The position numbers and the translations under genes are program-made. The notes beneath the pieces were generated by a model. The model was not told the DNA's origin and did no database searches. It was given only the letters and a program-made list of their open reading frames with translations. Positions 1 to 8,989 of a DNA stretch of 64,000 nt are shown here, in pieces (the stretch's first letter is position 1; each line of letters starts with the position of its first letter). This DNA comes from Mucilaginibacter sp. MD40 (GTDB lineage Bacteria; Bacteroidota; Bacteroidia; Sphingobacteriales; Sphingobacteriaceae), in contig NZ_NRSW01000001.1 in assembly GCF_002288635.1 (NCBI RefSeq), forward strand, positions 3,739,852-3,803,851, read 5' to 3'.

Positions 1-270
1 GCCGAATTACTCAATACTAATCATCTAATTTTTTGCGGCTATTCATTTCCTGACGCTGATATCCATATTAAATATTTAATTAAACGCATTCAAAAAAATA
101 GAAACCCTAAAAACGAACTCAAAGTAACGATTATCAATAATCACGATGACAAGGAACAGTCAATTAAAGACGAAGAAAAAAATCGCTACCAGCGCTTTTT
201 AGGTAAAAACATAAATTACACTGACTTATCTTTTAAAGACTTTGCTAATAATCCTCTTCAAATAATTTAA
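1..270 (+). CDS. C-terminal end of a SIR2-like family protein (5' truncated by window edge)
   Basis: The reading frame is open from base 1 and gives 89 residues before TAA. The motif IFCGYSFPDADIHIKYLIKR resembles the end of the Rossmann-type SIR2-like domain of prokaryotic SIR2 family proteins, where a hydrophobic strand is followed by GYS/F-x-x-D. Such proteins are often NAD-consuming effectors of antiphage systems, but the catalytic part lies outside the window, so neither activity nor defence role can be claimed. The tail after the motif is charged and lysine-rich. Confidence 0.5.
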   Translation, partial: AELLNTNHLIFCGYSFPDADIHIKYLIKRIQKNRNPKNELKVTIINNHDDKEQSIKDEEKNRYQRFLGKNINYTDLSFKDFANNPLQII

Positions 271-274
271 TCAC

Positions 275-306
275 CAAAAAGCCCGATCTGATTATCAGAC
301 CGGGCT
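275..306 (-). terminator. Rho-independent terminator downstream of icd
   Basis: Arms at 281-290 and 296-305 form a 10-bp stem with a 5-nt loop. The single non-Watson-Crick position is a G-U pair only on the minus strand. On that strand the stem is followed by a U-run (complement of A276-280), which fits termination of icd. It may also stop the plus-strand gene ending at 270. Confidence 0.8.
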
Positions 307-329
307 TCATATTTTAGAGAAACGGCTAA

Positions 330-1559
330 TTACTTACCCAGTTTCTTTTTCAGGTTCTCGTCAATAGCTTCTAAAAACTCTTCGGTATACAGGTAATCCG
401 TACCGTGCGCTACCTTAGGTTTAATGGTGATGGCTAAGTCTTTGGTCATTTTGCCGCTTTCAACCGTTTCAATACAAACCTGCTCTAAAGTGTGGCAAAA
501 GTCGATCAGCTCCTGGTTGTTATCCAGTTTACCGCGGAACTCTAAACCACGGGTCCAAGCAAAAATAGATGCAATTGGGTTGGTTGAAGTTGGGCGGCCT
601 GCCTGGTGCTCGCGGTAGTGGCGGGTTACCGTACCGTGTGCGGCTTCGGCTTCCATAACGGTACCATCAGGTGTTACCAATGTAGACGTCATTAAACCTA
701 ATGAACCAAAACCCTGCGCTACGGTGTCAGACTGTACGTCGCCATCGTAGTTTTTACAAGCCCAAACAAAGTTACCGTTCCATTTAAGGGCCGATGCCAC
801 CATGTCGTCAATTAAACGGTGCTCGTAAGTAATACCAGCAGCGTCAAATTTGGCTTTATAATCGTTTTGGTATATTTCTTCAAAGATGTCTTTAAAACGG
901 CCATCGTATTTTTTAAGGATGGTGTTTTTAGTTGACAGGTATAAAGGCCAGCCTTTCATTAACGCCTGATTGAAACAAGCATGCGCGAAGCCTTTAATAG
1001 ATTCATCCGTATTATACATGGTTAAGGCAACGCCATCACCTTTAAAGTTAAACACTTCAAATGATTGCGGCTCGCCACCATCTTCAGGAGTAAAAGTAAC
1101 GGTAAGTTTGCCTTTCCCTTTGGTTAAAAAGTCGGTAGCGCGGTACTGGTCGCCAAAAGCGTGGCGGCCAATGCATATAGGCGCTGTCCAGTTAGGTACC
1201 AGGCGCGGCACATTGCTCATTACAATTGGCTCGCGGAATACCGTACCATCTAATATATTACGGATAGTACCATTTGGCGATTTCCACATTTGTTTCAAAC
1301 CAAACTCCTCTACACGCTGCTCATCAGGTGTAATGGTTGCGCATTTAATACCTACGCCATATTGTTTAATAGCGTTAGCAGCATCAACAGTTACCTGGTC
1401 ATCTGTCTGGTCGCGATATTCGATACCAAGGTCATAGTATTTAATATCAAGGTCAAGGTAAGGAATGATCAGTTTATCTTTTATAAACTTCCAGATGATG
1501 CGGGTCATTTCATCACCGTCCAGTTCAACAACCGGATTTGCTACTTTAATTTTCGACAT
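330..1559 (-). CDS. icd: NADP-dependent isocitrate dehydrogenase
   Basis: Cytoplasmic TCA-cycle enzyme that oxidatively decarboxylates isocitrate to 2-oxoglutarate with NADP. The 409-residue protein belongs to the eukaryote-like, homodimeric subgroup common in Bacteroidota, judged by length and by [20 protein letters not shown] at the N-terminus. SPNGTIRN (residues 94-101) is the substrate-binding loop, YDGDVQSD holds metal-binding aspartates, and [12 protein letters not shown] is the cofactor-side motif. An in-frame ATG at 1598 would add 13 residues; I chose 1559 because the family normally starts at this MSK. It is a single gene with its own terminator, transcribed away from the outer-membrane gene at 1817. 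Confidence 0.96.
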   Translation of the reverse strand: MSKIKVANPVVELDGDEMTRIIWKFIKDKLIIPYLDLDIKYYDLGIEYRDQTDDQVTVDAANAIKQYGVGIKCATITPDEQRVEEFGLKQMWKSPNGTIRNILDGTVFREPIVMSNVPRLVPNWTAPICIGRHAFGDQYRATDFLTKGKGKLTVTFTPEDGGEPQSFEVFNFKGDGVALTMYNTDESIKGFAHACFNQALMKGWPLYLSTKNTILKKYDGRFKDIFEEIYQNDYKAKFDAAGITYEHRLIDDMVASALKWNGNFVWACKNYDGDVQSDTVAQGFGSLGLMTSTLVTPDGTVMEAEAAHGTVTRHYREHQAGRPTSTNPIASIFAWTRGLEFRGKLDNNQELIDFCHTLEQVCIETVESGKMTKDLAITIKPKVAHGTDYLYTEEFLEAIDENLKKKLGK

Positions 1560-1816
1560 AGCTTTGTTATGATTTTTAATTTTAACGGTTTCAAACATAC
1601 ATAATTTTATATGTAAATACCCGAAACACTTAACTATTATAGTTTAAACTCCGTATACATAATTGGTGCAGGCCAAATAACAATTTTAACAAGTAGTTGT
1701 TGCCTGTAAAATGGTAAAAGCTTTAATTTGGTGAGTAACCATTGCTTTTTAAAAGTTTGATGCTACTTTTATAGCACTCGATTACCAGCGTATTTGTAGC
1801 AGCATAATTGCCGTTT

Positions 1817-2515
1817 ATGAAAAAACCTTTCTTAAAAATATTTTTAACGTTTTTGTTTACAACAGCAGCGCTATTGGCGAAAGCCCAAATAGGCTATGAT
1901 TACGCGCAGTATGACCTTGGCCTTGGCGGAGCTTACAACCAGGTATATGGCGATGCCGAAAAAGTAATTGGCACCCCTTCTGTAGCGGTAAGTTTAAATT
2001 ATAACCAAACCCCCTATGCCAACTATCTTTTTGAGATACAAGGCGGGGAGCTTAAAGGTGGAGATAAGAATTCTGTATCCGGCAGGTATTTCCGCAACCG
2101 TTTTACGGCGTTGGTTTTTAGGGGGCAGCTACAGGCAGGAGAAATAATTGATTACAGCGGGAGCGGTTTCATGAACGGCTTAAAAAATTTATACATCTCA
2201 TCTGGCGTAGGTTACGTTCTTAACGACATGAAGGAGATCAACCGGAAATCAAATACTACACCGCAAATTACCTGGGGCGGGCTCGATAAAAGCAATGAGC
2301 TTTATATACCGGCGCGCATTGGCTACGAACTTAAATTTTTTAACCAGTATAACCAGCCATCGTTCAAAATCGATATCGGTTACCAGGTTAATTTTGATCT
2401 TACAGATAACCTTGATGGCTTTACTGCAGGGCGTAGTAAAGATGTTTGGTCGCAGATCAGCATTAACCTGAAATTTGCGCTTGGCGGGGTAACATCGTAT
2501 CGCAAAACCATATAA
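1817..2515 (+). CDS. Putative outer-membrane beta-barrel protein
   Basis: This 232-residue protein has a clear signal peptide (MKKPFLKIFLTFLFTTAALL, then AKA before QIG). The mature part is glycine- and aromatic-rich, with alternating hydrophobic strands that suggest a small beta-barrel. It ends in a strand (SINLKFALGG region) followed by SYRKTI, not the classic terminal Phe. The start is ATG 1817; an upstream in-frame TTG at 1808 adds only three residues and is less likely. No specific family is recognised, and the gene stands alone. Confidence 0.7.
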   Translation: MKKPFLKIFLTFLFTTAALLAKAQIGYDYAQYDLGLGGAYNQVYGDAEKVIGTPSVAVSLNYNQTPYANYLFEIQGGELKGGDKNSVSGRYFRNRFTALVFRGQLQAGEIIDYSGSGFMNGLKNLYISSGVGYVLNDMKEINRKSNTTPQITWGGLDKSNELYIPARIGYELKFFNQYNQPSFKIDIGYQVNFDLTDNLDGFTAGRSKDVWSQISINLKFALGGVTSYRKTI

Positions 2516-2566
2516 CACTTGTTTTTTGGCAGGATTTTAGTTAATATTTCATAAATATTTAAACCT

Positions 2567-2995
2567 ATGAATACCATTGAACCAAACGACGATTTTGTAA
2601 CAGACCCTGAAGATAGGAACACACCCATTGAGGGAGAAAATGACGACATTGTAGATGATGAAAACCTGAACTATAATGAGGCGTCTAACAGTTACGAGTA
2701 TGATGTTAAAGGTGATAACGAAGATTACGATCACCCCGACCCATACGATACCACGGCCGATAATGGCGACGACTTCGACTCGACTTACGACGAGGCTAAT
2801 CCATACGACACCAAAGGCGAATACGATGCCGGCCGCTCTTTAGAAACCGACGCGGAATCGTTAGGGATGCATATTGATAGTGGCAAAATTGTACATCTCG
2901 ACCCTCGTGATGAAGCCCTTTCACACACGCCTGAAGACGACAGGGATGATCTGGATGAAGAAGGCTATCCTAAAAACGACAAGCCAAGTATTTAA
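2567..2995 (+). CDS. Highly acidic hypothetical protein
   Basis: This 142-residue protein is dominated by Asp, Glu, Asn and Tyr, with repeated DDxxYDxxNPYDT-like segments (YDTTADN, YDEANPYDTKGEYD). There is no signal peptide or membrane segment. It looks intrinsically disordered. It lies 51 bp after the outer-membrane gene in the same direction and is followed by a strong terminator. The real gene status is supported by that terminator and by consistent codon use. Function unknown. Confidence 0.65.
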   Translation: MNTIEPNDDFVTDPEDRNTPIEGENDDIVDDENLNYNEASNSYEYDVKGDNEDYDHPDPYDTTADNGDDFDSTYDEANPYDTKGEYDAGRSLETDAESLGMHIDSGKIVHLDPRDEALSHTPEDDRDDLDEEGYPKNDKPSI

Positions 2996-3004
2996 TAACC
3001 CTTT

Positions 3005-3046
3005 AAAAAACAAGAGCGATGCTCATAAGCATCGCTCTTGTTTTTT
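3005..3046. terminator. Bidirectional terminator between convergent genes
   Basis: A perfect 12-bp stem (3011-3022 with 3029-3040) has a 6-nt loop and is flanked by A6 on the left and T6 on the right. It can stop the acidic gene on the plus strand and dnaX on the minus strand. Confidence 0.92.
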
Positions 3047-3064
3047 ATGATCTGTTAATACGGA

Positions 3065-4917
3065 TTAATCAAAATCAAGATTAAAGCGAGCGCGTAATTC
3101 TAATAATTGAGGGTTTTTGGCCGCCAGATGCTGAAATTTTTCTATCGCGGTGTAGGGTTTGCGTACAACGGTAGTTTCCTCAACCCGGGCGTTCACTTCT
3201 ATATCAAAATTACGGAGCGTAGTACGCAGATAGTTGAGCAAATAAGGGCGCTCATCACGAAAGGCGGCTTCCTGTACCTTATTTGATACTACAATTTCGT
3301 AGTTAACACCACCAAGCGCTTTCGGCGCGTTAGCCGTAAAAATGGTAAACAAACTCATGGGTTTACCTTCGGCTTTTATTTTAGCGGCGTAATTGCTCCA
3401 TGTTTGCAAAAACTGATCGAGATTAAAGGACTCTTTATCATTGCCCTTTAAATAAGGGTCTTCTTCTTCCTTAGCTTCTTCTTCTACAATTTTACCCAGC
3501 TCATTAAATTTGGGGATCTTAATGGATGATGCAGACGCATGAAGATTTGGAATAAATGATTTGGGCTTTTCGGCAGGCTCCGGCCTGGGTTCAGCAGTCG
3601 GTGGCTTTAGCTGCGGGGTGGCAACAGGTGCTGGTGCTTCGTTAACTACCGGCGCGCTTTTACCTGTTTGATAATTTACGGGCGCATCCCTAACCACGGC
3701 CACCTTATCATTTGCTATTGTAGTGGCAGCAGGAGCGTTTACTGTTGTATCAGGTTTTTTTTTACCTCTCCGTTTGGAGTGGGTGTGATACCGGCCGGCA
3801 TGGATGCCATACTAAACACCGCCTGCAGATTACTCATCTTCAGGAGTGCCAGCTCTACCTGCAAACGCTGGTTCTTGCTCTGTTTATAATTAATATCGCA
3901 CTGGTTAGCAATATTTAAAGCCGACAAAAGGAAAGACACCGAAGCAGCCTGTGATTGCTGCAAATACCTCGACTTAATAGTTTCACTAACTTCTAACAAT
4001 TTAATTGTGGAGGCATCTTTACCTACCAGCAGATTCCGCAGGTGCTCTGAAAGCCCTGTTATAAAATGCGCGCCATCAAACCCTTTACTTAATATCTCAT
4101 CAAAAAGCAGGAGTACATTGGCGCTGTTCCCCTGTAAAAGGTTATCGGTTACATTAAAGTAATAATCGTAGTCGAGGATGTTAAGATTATCAATTACCGA
4201 GCGGTAAGTAACATTACCACCTGAGAAGCTAACAATCTGGTCAAACATCGACAGCGCGTCGCGCAGACCGCCATCCGCCTTTTGGGCAATAATATGTAAC
4301 CCATCGTCCTCATAGGTGATATGTTCTTTTTTGGCAATCCCTGCCAGATGCCCGGCCATATCCTCAACCCTTATACGGTTAAAATCAAATATCTGGCACC
4401 GGGAAAGAATAGTTGGGAGTATTTTATGCTTCTCAGTAGTAGCTAATATAAATATGGCATAGTTAGGCGGTTCTTCAAGCGTTTTCAGGAAAGCGTTGAA
4501 GGCTGCCTGGGAAAGCATGTGTACCTCATCTATAATATACACTTTGTAACGCGCGGCCTGCGGCGGTATACGCACCTGATCAATCAGGCTGCGGATATCA
4601 TCAACCGAGTTATTTGAAGCGGCATCAAGCTCATGTATATTAAAGGAGTTACCATTTTGGAACGCACGGCAGCTATCGCACTCGCCACAGGCTTCGCCGT
4701 TTGGCTGCAGGTTAGTACAGTTTATGGTTTTTGCCAAGATACGCGCACAAGTTGTTTTACCCACCCCACGCGGCCCGCAGAATAAAAATGCCTGCGCCAG
4801 CTGATTATTCCTGATAGCGTTTTTTAACGTATTAGTAATATGTTGCTGTCCTACAACGGTTTCAAACGTTGCCGGGCGATACTTACGTGCCGAAACAATA
4901 AAATTATCCACAGCCAC
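3065..4917 (-). CDS. dnaX: DNA polymerase III subunits tau and gamma, read through a -1 frameshift
   Basis: DnaX is the clamp-loader ATPase of the replicative polymerase. Frame 0 from a GTG at 4917 gives 392 residues: Walker A GPRGVGKT (48-55), a zinc site including CGECDSC (77-83), Walker B IIDEVH (128-133) and an SRC sensor near 172. It stops at TAA 3741-3739. A second open frame to 3065 supplies the tau C-terminal domain. The frames join exactly at a 9-A run (3755-3763) by a -1 shift, giving tau of about 617 residues, with gamma as the unshifted 392-residue product. The arrangement matches the tau/gamma logic known in E. coli and Thermus, so I do not read it as a pseudogene. Confidence 0.93.
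3755..3763 (-). promoter_or_regulatory. dnaX slippery A9 frameshift site
   Basis: On the minus strand nine A residues are read GTA AAA AAA AAC in frame 0, and a -1 slip restores AAA CCT GAT and the long tau frame. A purine-rich SD-like GGAGAGG (3765-3771) lies just upstream. A possible weak stem (GCCAC with GTGGC) lies roughly 35-60 nt downstream. The frame-0 stop follows within seven codons. Transcriptional slippage adding one A would give the same product. Confidence 0.8.
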
Positions 4918-4983
4918 TAAGGTAGCAAGAAAATGGCTTACCTGAAAGGCTTAAAAATCAATTTGGCATGCTTAACCCATCAG

Positions 4984-5280
4984 CTATTGCAGATCATCAT
5001 CCGGCAAATGGTCATCATCTTCAGGATCAGGTTCGTTGAGGTCATCGCCTGCGCGTATCTCATTCATATCATCGCGCCACTCCACCTGGTCCTCAAAATC
5101 CTCATCCTCCTCGTCGCCCCAGCTACCCTCTTCAGGAAGGTCTTCATCGGGCGGATTTAAATTCAGATCGTCTGCAAAGGAATCAGCCTCATTCTGGTCT
5201 TCATCACCGGCGGGTAACTGCATCATTAATATGGCCGATTCAACAACATTGAAATCATAAGGGTGGAAGATGTAATTCAT
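4984..5280 (-). CDS. Acidic hypothetical protein
   Basis: This 98-residue protein starts at MNYIFHPYDFNVVESAILMM and continues into a strongly acidic tail (GDEEDEDFEDQVEW, DPEDDDHLPDDDLQ). The open frame extends to 5325, but the internal ATG at 5280 precedes the natural-looking N-terminus. It lies upstream of dnaX on the same strand with a 66-bp gap and may share its transcript. No family is recognised; the acidic tail recalls that of the protein at 2567. Confidence 0.6.
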   Translation of the reverse strand: MNYIFHPYDFNVVESAILMMQLPAGDEDQNEADSFADDLNLNPPDEDLPEEGSWGDEEDEDFEDQVEWRDDMNEIRAGDDLNEPDPEDDDHLPDDDLQ

Positions 5281-5338
5281 GGCAGTTTTATTTACATTTG
5301 AGAAGGCAAATAACATGCCATGCAACTGCTTTTGAAGC

Positions 5339-5956
5339 TTATTTTAGTATTTCTATACCGGTAATTTCTTTTACGTTATAATAACCTTTGGCCGCAGGCA
5401 GGTAAGCCTCCGTTTCTTGCCAGGTCACCTGTATCTTTTTACCTACTAAACGGGCTGCCTGGCCGCTAAAGGCATCAGAACCTGCAAACTGCCTAAACCA
5501 TAAAAACGACCGCTCCTTACCATCCACATTCAGCACTATGTAATTGAAACCTTTGGTATCAATACGCTTAAACGTACCAGTAACAGTTTTTGACTCGGGA
5601 GCGTCTTTATCATCTTTCGCGGCCATTTTCATAGCAAGAGCCATAAAGCCACCGCATTTCATCTTCATTAAATTTGCACCTATCTCGGTGCCAATTTTGT
5701 TCATGGCCTCATTATCGGTCATCTCCACACCGCGCTCCGCGGCAACATCAGGCAAAAGGTCGGCCTGCTGGGTAAAGCAGTCCATAAACGCTGCATTGGC
5801 TTCTTTAGATGTTTTGATCTTCTCTTTATCAAGTTTGGTTATGCAATCGCAAAGCTGGTTATTAAGCTTAGTTTCGGCCGGGCCAATGGTTTTTGTTTGT
5901 GCTTTAACTACAACAAAGGGCATTAAGGTGATAAGGGTAAGTAAAATTTTTTTCAT
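5339..5956 (-). CDS. Secreted hypothetical protein
   Basis: This 205-residue protein has a signal peptide (MKKILLTLITLMPFVVVKAQ) and is probably periplasmic. The first half contains a CDC pair and further cysteines (CFTQ, KCGG). The second half (from about residue 120, VTGTFKRID onward) looks like a small beta domain. No known family is assigned. It reads away from the ribosomal operon, and its ATG is 120 bp from that of rpsF. Confidence 0.7.
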   Translation of the reverse strand: MKKILLTLITLMPFVVVKAQTKTIGPAETKLNNQLCDCITKLDKEKIKTSKEANAAFMDCFTQQADLLPDVAAERGVEMTDNEAMNKIGTEIGANLMKMKCGGFMALAMKMAAKDDKDAPESKTVTGTFKRIDTKGFNYIVLNVDGKERSFLWFRQFAGSDAFSGQAARLVGKKIQVTWQETEAYLPAAKGYYNVKEITGIEILK

Positions 5957-6003
5957 TCGTGTGATTGATGATGTTTTATGGTTCGAAAATAAGCATAATT
6001 AGC

Positions 6004-6034
6004 TTTGAAAATAATTTTATTCTTCCTACATTTG
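6004..6034 (+). promoter_or_regulatory. Bacteroidetes-type promoter of the rpsF operon
   Basis: A -7 box TACATTTG (6027-6034) fits TAnnTTTG. A -33 TTTG element ends at 6007, a spacing of 19 nt. It lies about 40 nt before the rpsF start. Confidence 0.75.
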
Positions 6035-6076
6035 CAGCCCCGATATACCGGGTAAATAATTAAAAATCAATTTATA

Positions 6077-6442
6077 ATGCAACAGTACGAAACCGTGATC
6101 GTTCTAACCCCGTTGCTGTCAGAAGACGTTGCGAAAGAGGCAATTGCCAAATTCACAAAAGTTTTAACTGACGGCGGAGCCGAAATTGTCCAGGAGGATA
6201 ATTGGGGTTTGAGAAAATTAGCGTACCCAATTCAAAAGAAAACTACAGGGTACTATCACTTAACTGAATACAAGGCTCCGGGTGATTTAATTAACAAATT
6301 GGAGGTTGAGTTCAGACGTGATGAGCGCGTTCTGCGTTTCTTAACTATTGCTTTGGACAAACATGCCATTGCTTACAACGACAAAAAACGCAGCGGTGCT
6401 TTCAACAAGAAACCTGCAGCTAAAGTGGAGGAAAACAACTAA
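6077..6442 (+). CDS. rpsF: 30S ribosomal protein S6
   Basis: Binds S18 and 16S rRNA in the central domain of the small subunit. The 121-residue protein begins [19 protein letters not shown] and contains [14 protein letters not shown], both typical of S6. It is first in the conserved rpsF-rpsR-rplI operon. Its stop overlaps the rpsR start (TAATG), which implies translational coupling. Confidence 0.98.
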   Translation: MQQYETVIVLTPLLSEDVAKEAIAKFTKVLTDGGAEIVQEDNWGLRKLAYPIQKKTTGYYHLTEYKAPGDLINKLEVEFRRDERVLRFLTIALDKHAIAYNDKKRSGAFNKKPAAKVEENN

Positions 6443-6705
6443 TGGCAAACGACCAAATTAAATACGTTACCGCCCCTAAAGTAGAGGATAACCGTAAAAA
6501 ATACTGCCGTTTTAAAAAGAACGGTATTAAGTATATTGATTACAAAGACGCTAACTTCCTTTTAAAATTTGTTAACGACCAGGGTAAAGTATTACCTCGC
6601 CGTTTAACAGGTACTTCTTTGAAGTTCCAGCGTAAAGTGGCCCAGGCTGTTAAACGTGCCCGCCACATTGGTTTATTACCTTATGTTACAGACTCATTAA
6701 AATAA
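6442..6705 (+). CDS. rpsR: 30S ribosomal protein S18
   Basis: This 87-residue S18 binds as a heterodimer with S6. KKYCRFKKNGIKYIDYKD and the basic C-terminal half (RAKRARHIGLLPY-like) are characteristic. The single cysteine in YCRF matches the usual S18 form. The start overlaps the last base of rpsF, as expected for partners made in equal amount. Confidence 0.98.
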   Translation: MANDQIKYVTAPKVEDNRKKYCRFKKNGIKYIDYKDANFLLKFVNDQGKVLPRRLTGTSLKFQRKVAQAVKRARHIGLLPYVTDSLK

Positions 6706-6707
6706 TC

Positions 6708-6715
6708 AAGGAGGT
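6708..6715 (+). promoter_or_regulatory. Strong Shine-Dalgarno site of rplI
   Basis: AAGGAGGT lies 6 nt before the rplI ATG. It is an almost full anti-SD match, unusual beside neighbouring genes, most of which lack any such site. Confidence 0.85.
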
Positions 6716-6721
6716 AAACAC

Positions 6722-7165
6722 ATGGAAGTTATTTTAAAACAAGACGTAAAGAACCTCGGCGATAAAGACGATGTAGTGAATGTAAAGCCGGGTTACGGCC
6801 GCAACTTTCTTATCCCTAAAGGATATGCTATATTGGCTACTGAAAGCGCGCGTAAGGTTTTAGCTGAGAACATTAAACAAGCTCAGTTTAAACAAGAGAA
6901 AATTCGAAAAGATGCTGACGCTATTGCTGCTAAATTAGAAGGCGTTAAGCTTACTATTGGCGCTAAAGCCGGCGAAAGCGGTAAAATATTCGGTGCTATC
7001 AATACCATCCAGGTTGCTGATGCATTGAAAAAAGAAGGTTTTGATGTTGACCGTCGTCGCATCACTTTTGATCAGGAGCCTAAATTCCTGGGCGAGTACG
7101 TTGCTAACGTAAACCTGCACAAAGAAGTAAAAGTTCAGGTACCTTTTGAAGTAGTAGCTGAATAA
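6722..7165 (+). CDS. rplI: 50S ribosomal protein L9
   Basis: This 147-residue L9 has the N-terminal rRNA-binding domain (MEVILKQDVKNLGDKDDVVNVKPGYGRNFLIP), a long central helix rich in Lys and Ala, and a C-terminal domain starting near residue 75. It is third gene of the S6-S18-L9 operon, 16 bp after rpsR, and has its own strong ribosome binding site. A terminator follows at 7227. Confidence 0.98.
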   Translation: MEVILKQDVKNLGDKDDVVNVKPGYGRNFLIPKGYAILATESARKVLAENIKQAQFKQEKIRKDADAIAAKLEGVKLTIGAKAGESGKIFGAINTIQVADALKKEGFDVDRRRITFDQEPKFLGEYVANVNLHKEVKVQVPFEVVAE

Positions 7166-7226
7166 TTATAAATTCTTAAATAGCTTTATTTTTTAGAATT
7201 TAGAGCTTATAATTCAGGATTTAAAT

Positions 7227-7262
7227 AAAAAAGGAGTTTGGCATTTGCCCGGCTCCTTTTTT
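7227..7262 (+). terminator. Terminator of the ribosomal operon
   Basis: Arms AAAAAAGGAG (7227-7236) and CTCCTTTTTT (7253-7262) enclose a 16-nt loop and end in a U-run. It separates rplI from mtgA and argues against an mtgA start at 7245, which would fall inside the loop. Confidence 0.88.
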
Positions 7263-7270
7263 ATTTACCT

Positions 7271-7278
7271 TACATTTG
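7271..7278 (+). promoter_or_regulatory. -7 box of mtgA
   Basis: TACATTTG matches TAnnTTTG exactly and lies 8 nt before the mtgA ATG, so the message would have an almost absent leader. TTTG at 7244-7247 is a possible -33 element, with a slightly long spacing. Confidence 0.6.
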
Positions 7279-7286
7279 CACCTCAA

Positions 7287-8027
7287 ATGGCAAAGAAAGC
7301 GCAACCCCGCAAAAAAGGTAACACTAAAGGCATCCACCGTAACGGCGTCATAAAACTGGCGTTGCGTATAGTAAAATTTGCACTCGTTATATTTATCGGT
7401 TCGAGCTTGTTTGGAGTTATCCTGTACCGTTTTATCAACCCACCATTTACCTGGCTAATGGTACAGCGTGGTTTTGAACGCAAACAGCGCGGCCTGGACT
7501 GGAAGATAGACAAAAAATGGGTCGACTTTGACCAGATTGCCGACCCGATGAAGCGCGCCGCCGTAGCTGCCGAAGACCAGACCTTCCTGGAGAACCACGG
7601 CTTCGATTTCAGGGCGATAGAAAAGGCCATTGAAAAAAACGCGAAAAGTAAAAAGCTCATAGGCGGCAGCACCATTACCCAGCAAACAGCTAAAAATGTA
7701 TTTTTATGGCCTGGCCGCTCATTTGTTCGTAAAGGGCTTGAGGCGTGGTTCACCGTGCTGATCGAAGCTTTCTGGAGCAAAAAGCGTATAATGGAGGTAT
7801 ACCTGAATGTGATTGAAATGGGTGATGGTATTTATGGTATCGAAGCGGCATCGCAGGCATATTTTCATAAACCGGCGGCACAACTAACCAGGCAACAGGC
7901 AGCGGCCATAGCCGTGATATTCCCCAGCCCGCTTCGCTGGAGCGCCACCAACCCTACCCGTTATTTAAAACATCGCCAGTATTTGATTTTAAAGAATATG
8001 CGCAGGCTTGGGCCGCTGGAGTTTTAA
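7287..8027 (+). CDS. mtgA: Monofunctional peptidoglycan transglycosylase
   Basis: Polymerises lipid II into glycan strands at the periplasmic face of the inner membrane. The 246-residue GT51 protein has a basic N-terminus, one membrane anchor (about 26-49), and the catalytic motifs EDQTF (96-100, with the catalytic Glu) and GGSTITQQTAKN (126-137). There is no transpeptidase domain, as expected for MtgA. The frame extends to 7245, but ATG 7287 is preferred because the earlier start lies in the preceding terminator and the -7 box is at 7271. Confidence 0.95.
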   Translation: MAKKAQPRKKGNTKGIHRNGVIKLALRIVKFALVIFIGSSLFGVILYRFINPPFTWLMVQRGFERKQRGLDWKIDKKWVDFDQIADPMKRAAVAAEDQTFLENHGFDFRAIEKAIEKNAKSKKLIGGSTITQQTAKNVFLWPGRSFVRKGLEAWFTVLIEAFWSKKRIMEVYLNVIEMGDGIYGIEAASQAYFHKPAAQLTRQQAAAIAVIFPSPLRWSATNPTRYLKHRQYLILKNMRRLGPLEF

Positions 8028-8091
8028 CACATTTCAAATACAGTTTCCTCCCAGGCTGCAATGATATTAATGATTGTTATATTATAAAAAT

Positions 8092-8122
8092 GTCCCCGCG
8101 TATCTTGTGATACCGCGAGGAC
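8092..8122 (-). terminator. Terminator after the secreted protein gene at 8161
   Basis: Arms GTCCxCGCGTATC and GATAxCGCGxGGAC form a slightly imperfect stem with loop TTGT. On the minus strand it is followed by five T residues. It lies between convergent ends at 8027 and 8161 and may act both ways. Confidence 0.75.
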
Positions 8123-8160
8123 TTTATCATTAAATATACCTGGCAATCAGGTAAGCTGTG

Positions 8161-8589
8161 TTAGTTTACAGAGACTACGCCATTGGAGCAAATATTTACA
8201 TTATTGAATGTAGCATTTGGCCCTGTAACATTGCCAAATGTGGCACATACCTGGTAAGCAAACGTATAATTTGAACCCGGTCCTCGCATATATATATTAT
8301 ATACTCCAGCTACCACAGAAATAGTTTGCGATGTGGTAAAGTTGAAAGAAGCGCTTGTACCGCCAGAAAATTGCGGAACAAGTTGAAATTGGAAGGTGCC
8401 GCCGCCAGTGTTGTTTTGCACTGTTAAATTATACGTGATTGGCATAACAACATCTGCATTTGCTTTTGCCGGATTCGTAATGTTAGGCGTTACAGCATCC
8501 TTAACCTGAGAACTAGCTGAGATGTTTTGAGCCTTTACAACAACGCAGAACATTACCAACATACTGCATAGGAATACGAGTTTTTTCAT
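8161..8589 (-). CDS. Small secreted protein, function unknown
   Basis: This 142-residue protein has a signal peptide (MKKLVFLCSMLVMFCVVVKAQ). The mature chain is rich in Asn, Thr, Val, Gly and Phe with a GGGTFQFQL stretch. It looks like a short all-beta extracellular protein. Cysteines near the C-terminus (QVCATF and NICSN) could form a disulfide. It is a single gene between a terminator and a 400-bp AT-rich upstream region. No family is recognised. Confidence 0.7.
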   Translation of the reverse strand: MKKLVFLCSMLVMFCVVVKAQNISASSQVKDAVTPNITNPAKANADVVMPITYNLTVQNNTGGGTFQFQLVPQFSGGTSASFNFTTSQTISVVAGVYNIYMRGPGSNYTFAYQVCATFGNVTGPNATFNNVNICSNGVVSVN

Positions 8590-8989
8590 AAATAATAAAG
8601 ATTAAAGGTTAATAATTATATAAATTTAACTATTTAAAAAACAGGTATTTATATCATATATTACCTATTAATTAATCAATATTTGCAATATTTAAAACAA
8701 AAATATCTCCATTTTTAATAATTAAATTCTGAATTATAACATATTAACCTACATCAGGATGCTTTTTCAGTATTATACTAAACAAAAACCACCTATCCGA
8801 TCTTTACATTATCAATATGAGATAGTTAACGATTTTTGTTTTTAACGTTTAATGAAAATAAATTTTTAAAGTTGTTTTGAAATTTATTCTCATTAAACTA
8901 TTGCGAAATACACTGCAGTTGATTAGCTTGCATGTAAAGGTGCTAATGATCAATTCAACAGCTCCGGTCTAACTTAAATCTACATCGAA
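8590..8989. other. 400-bp AT-rich intergenic region
   Basis: This region separates two divergent genes. On the minus strand CAAAAATA (8698-8705) reads as TATTTTTG, a fair -7 match about 110 nt before the gene ending at 8161. No convincing promoter, repeat or structured RNA was found for the peptide gene at 8990. Confidence 0.5.

Noticed and set aside
3065-3703. Independent 212-residue gene or dnaX pseudogene
   Set aside because: The frame has no natural start and continues dnaX through the A9 run, as in known tau/gamma genes.
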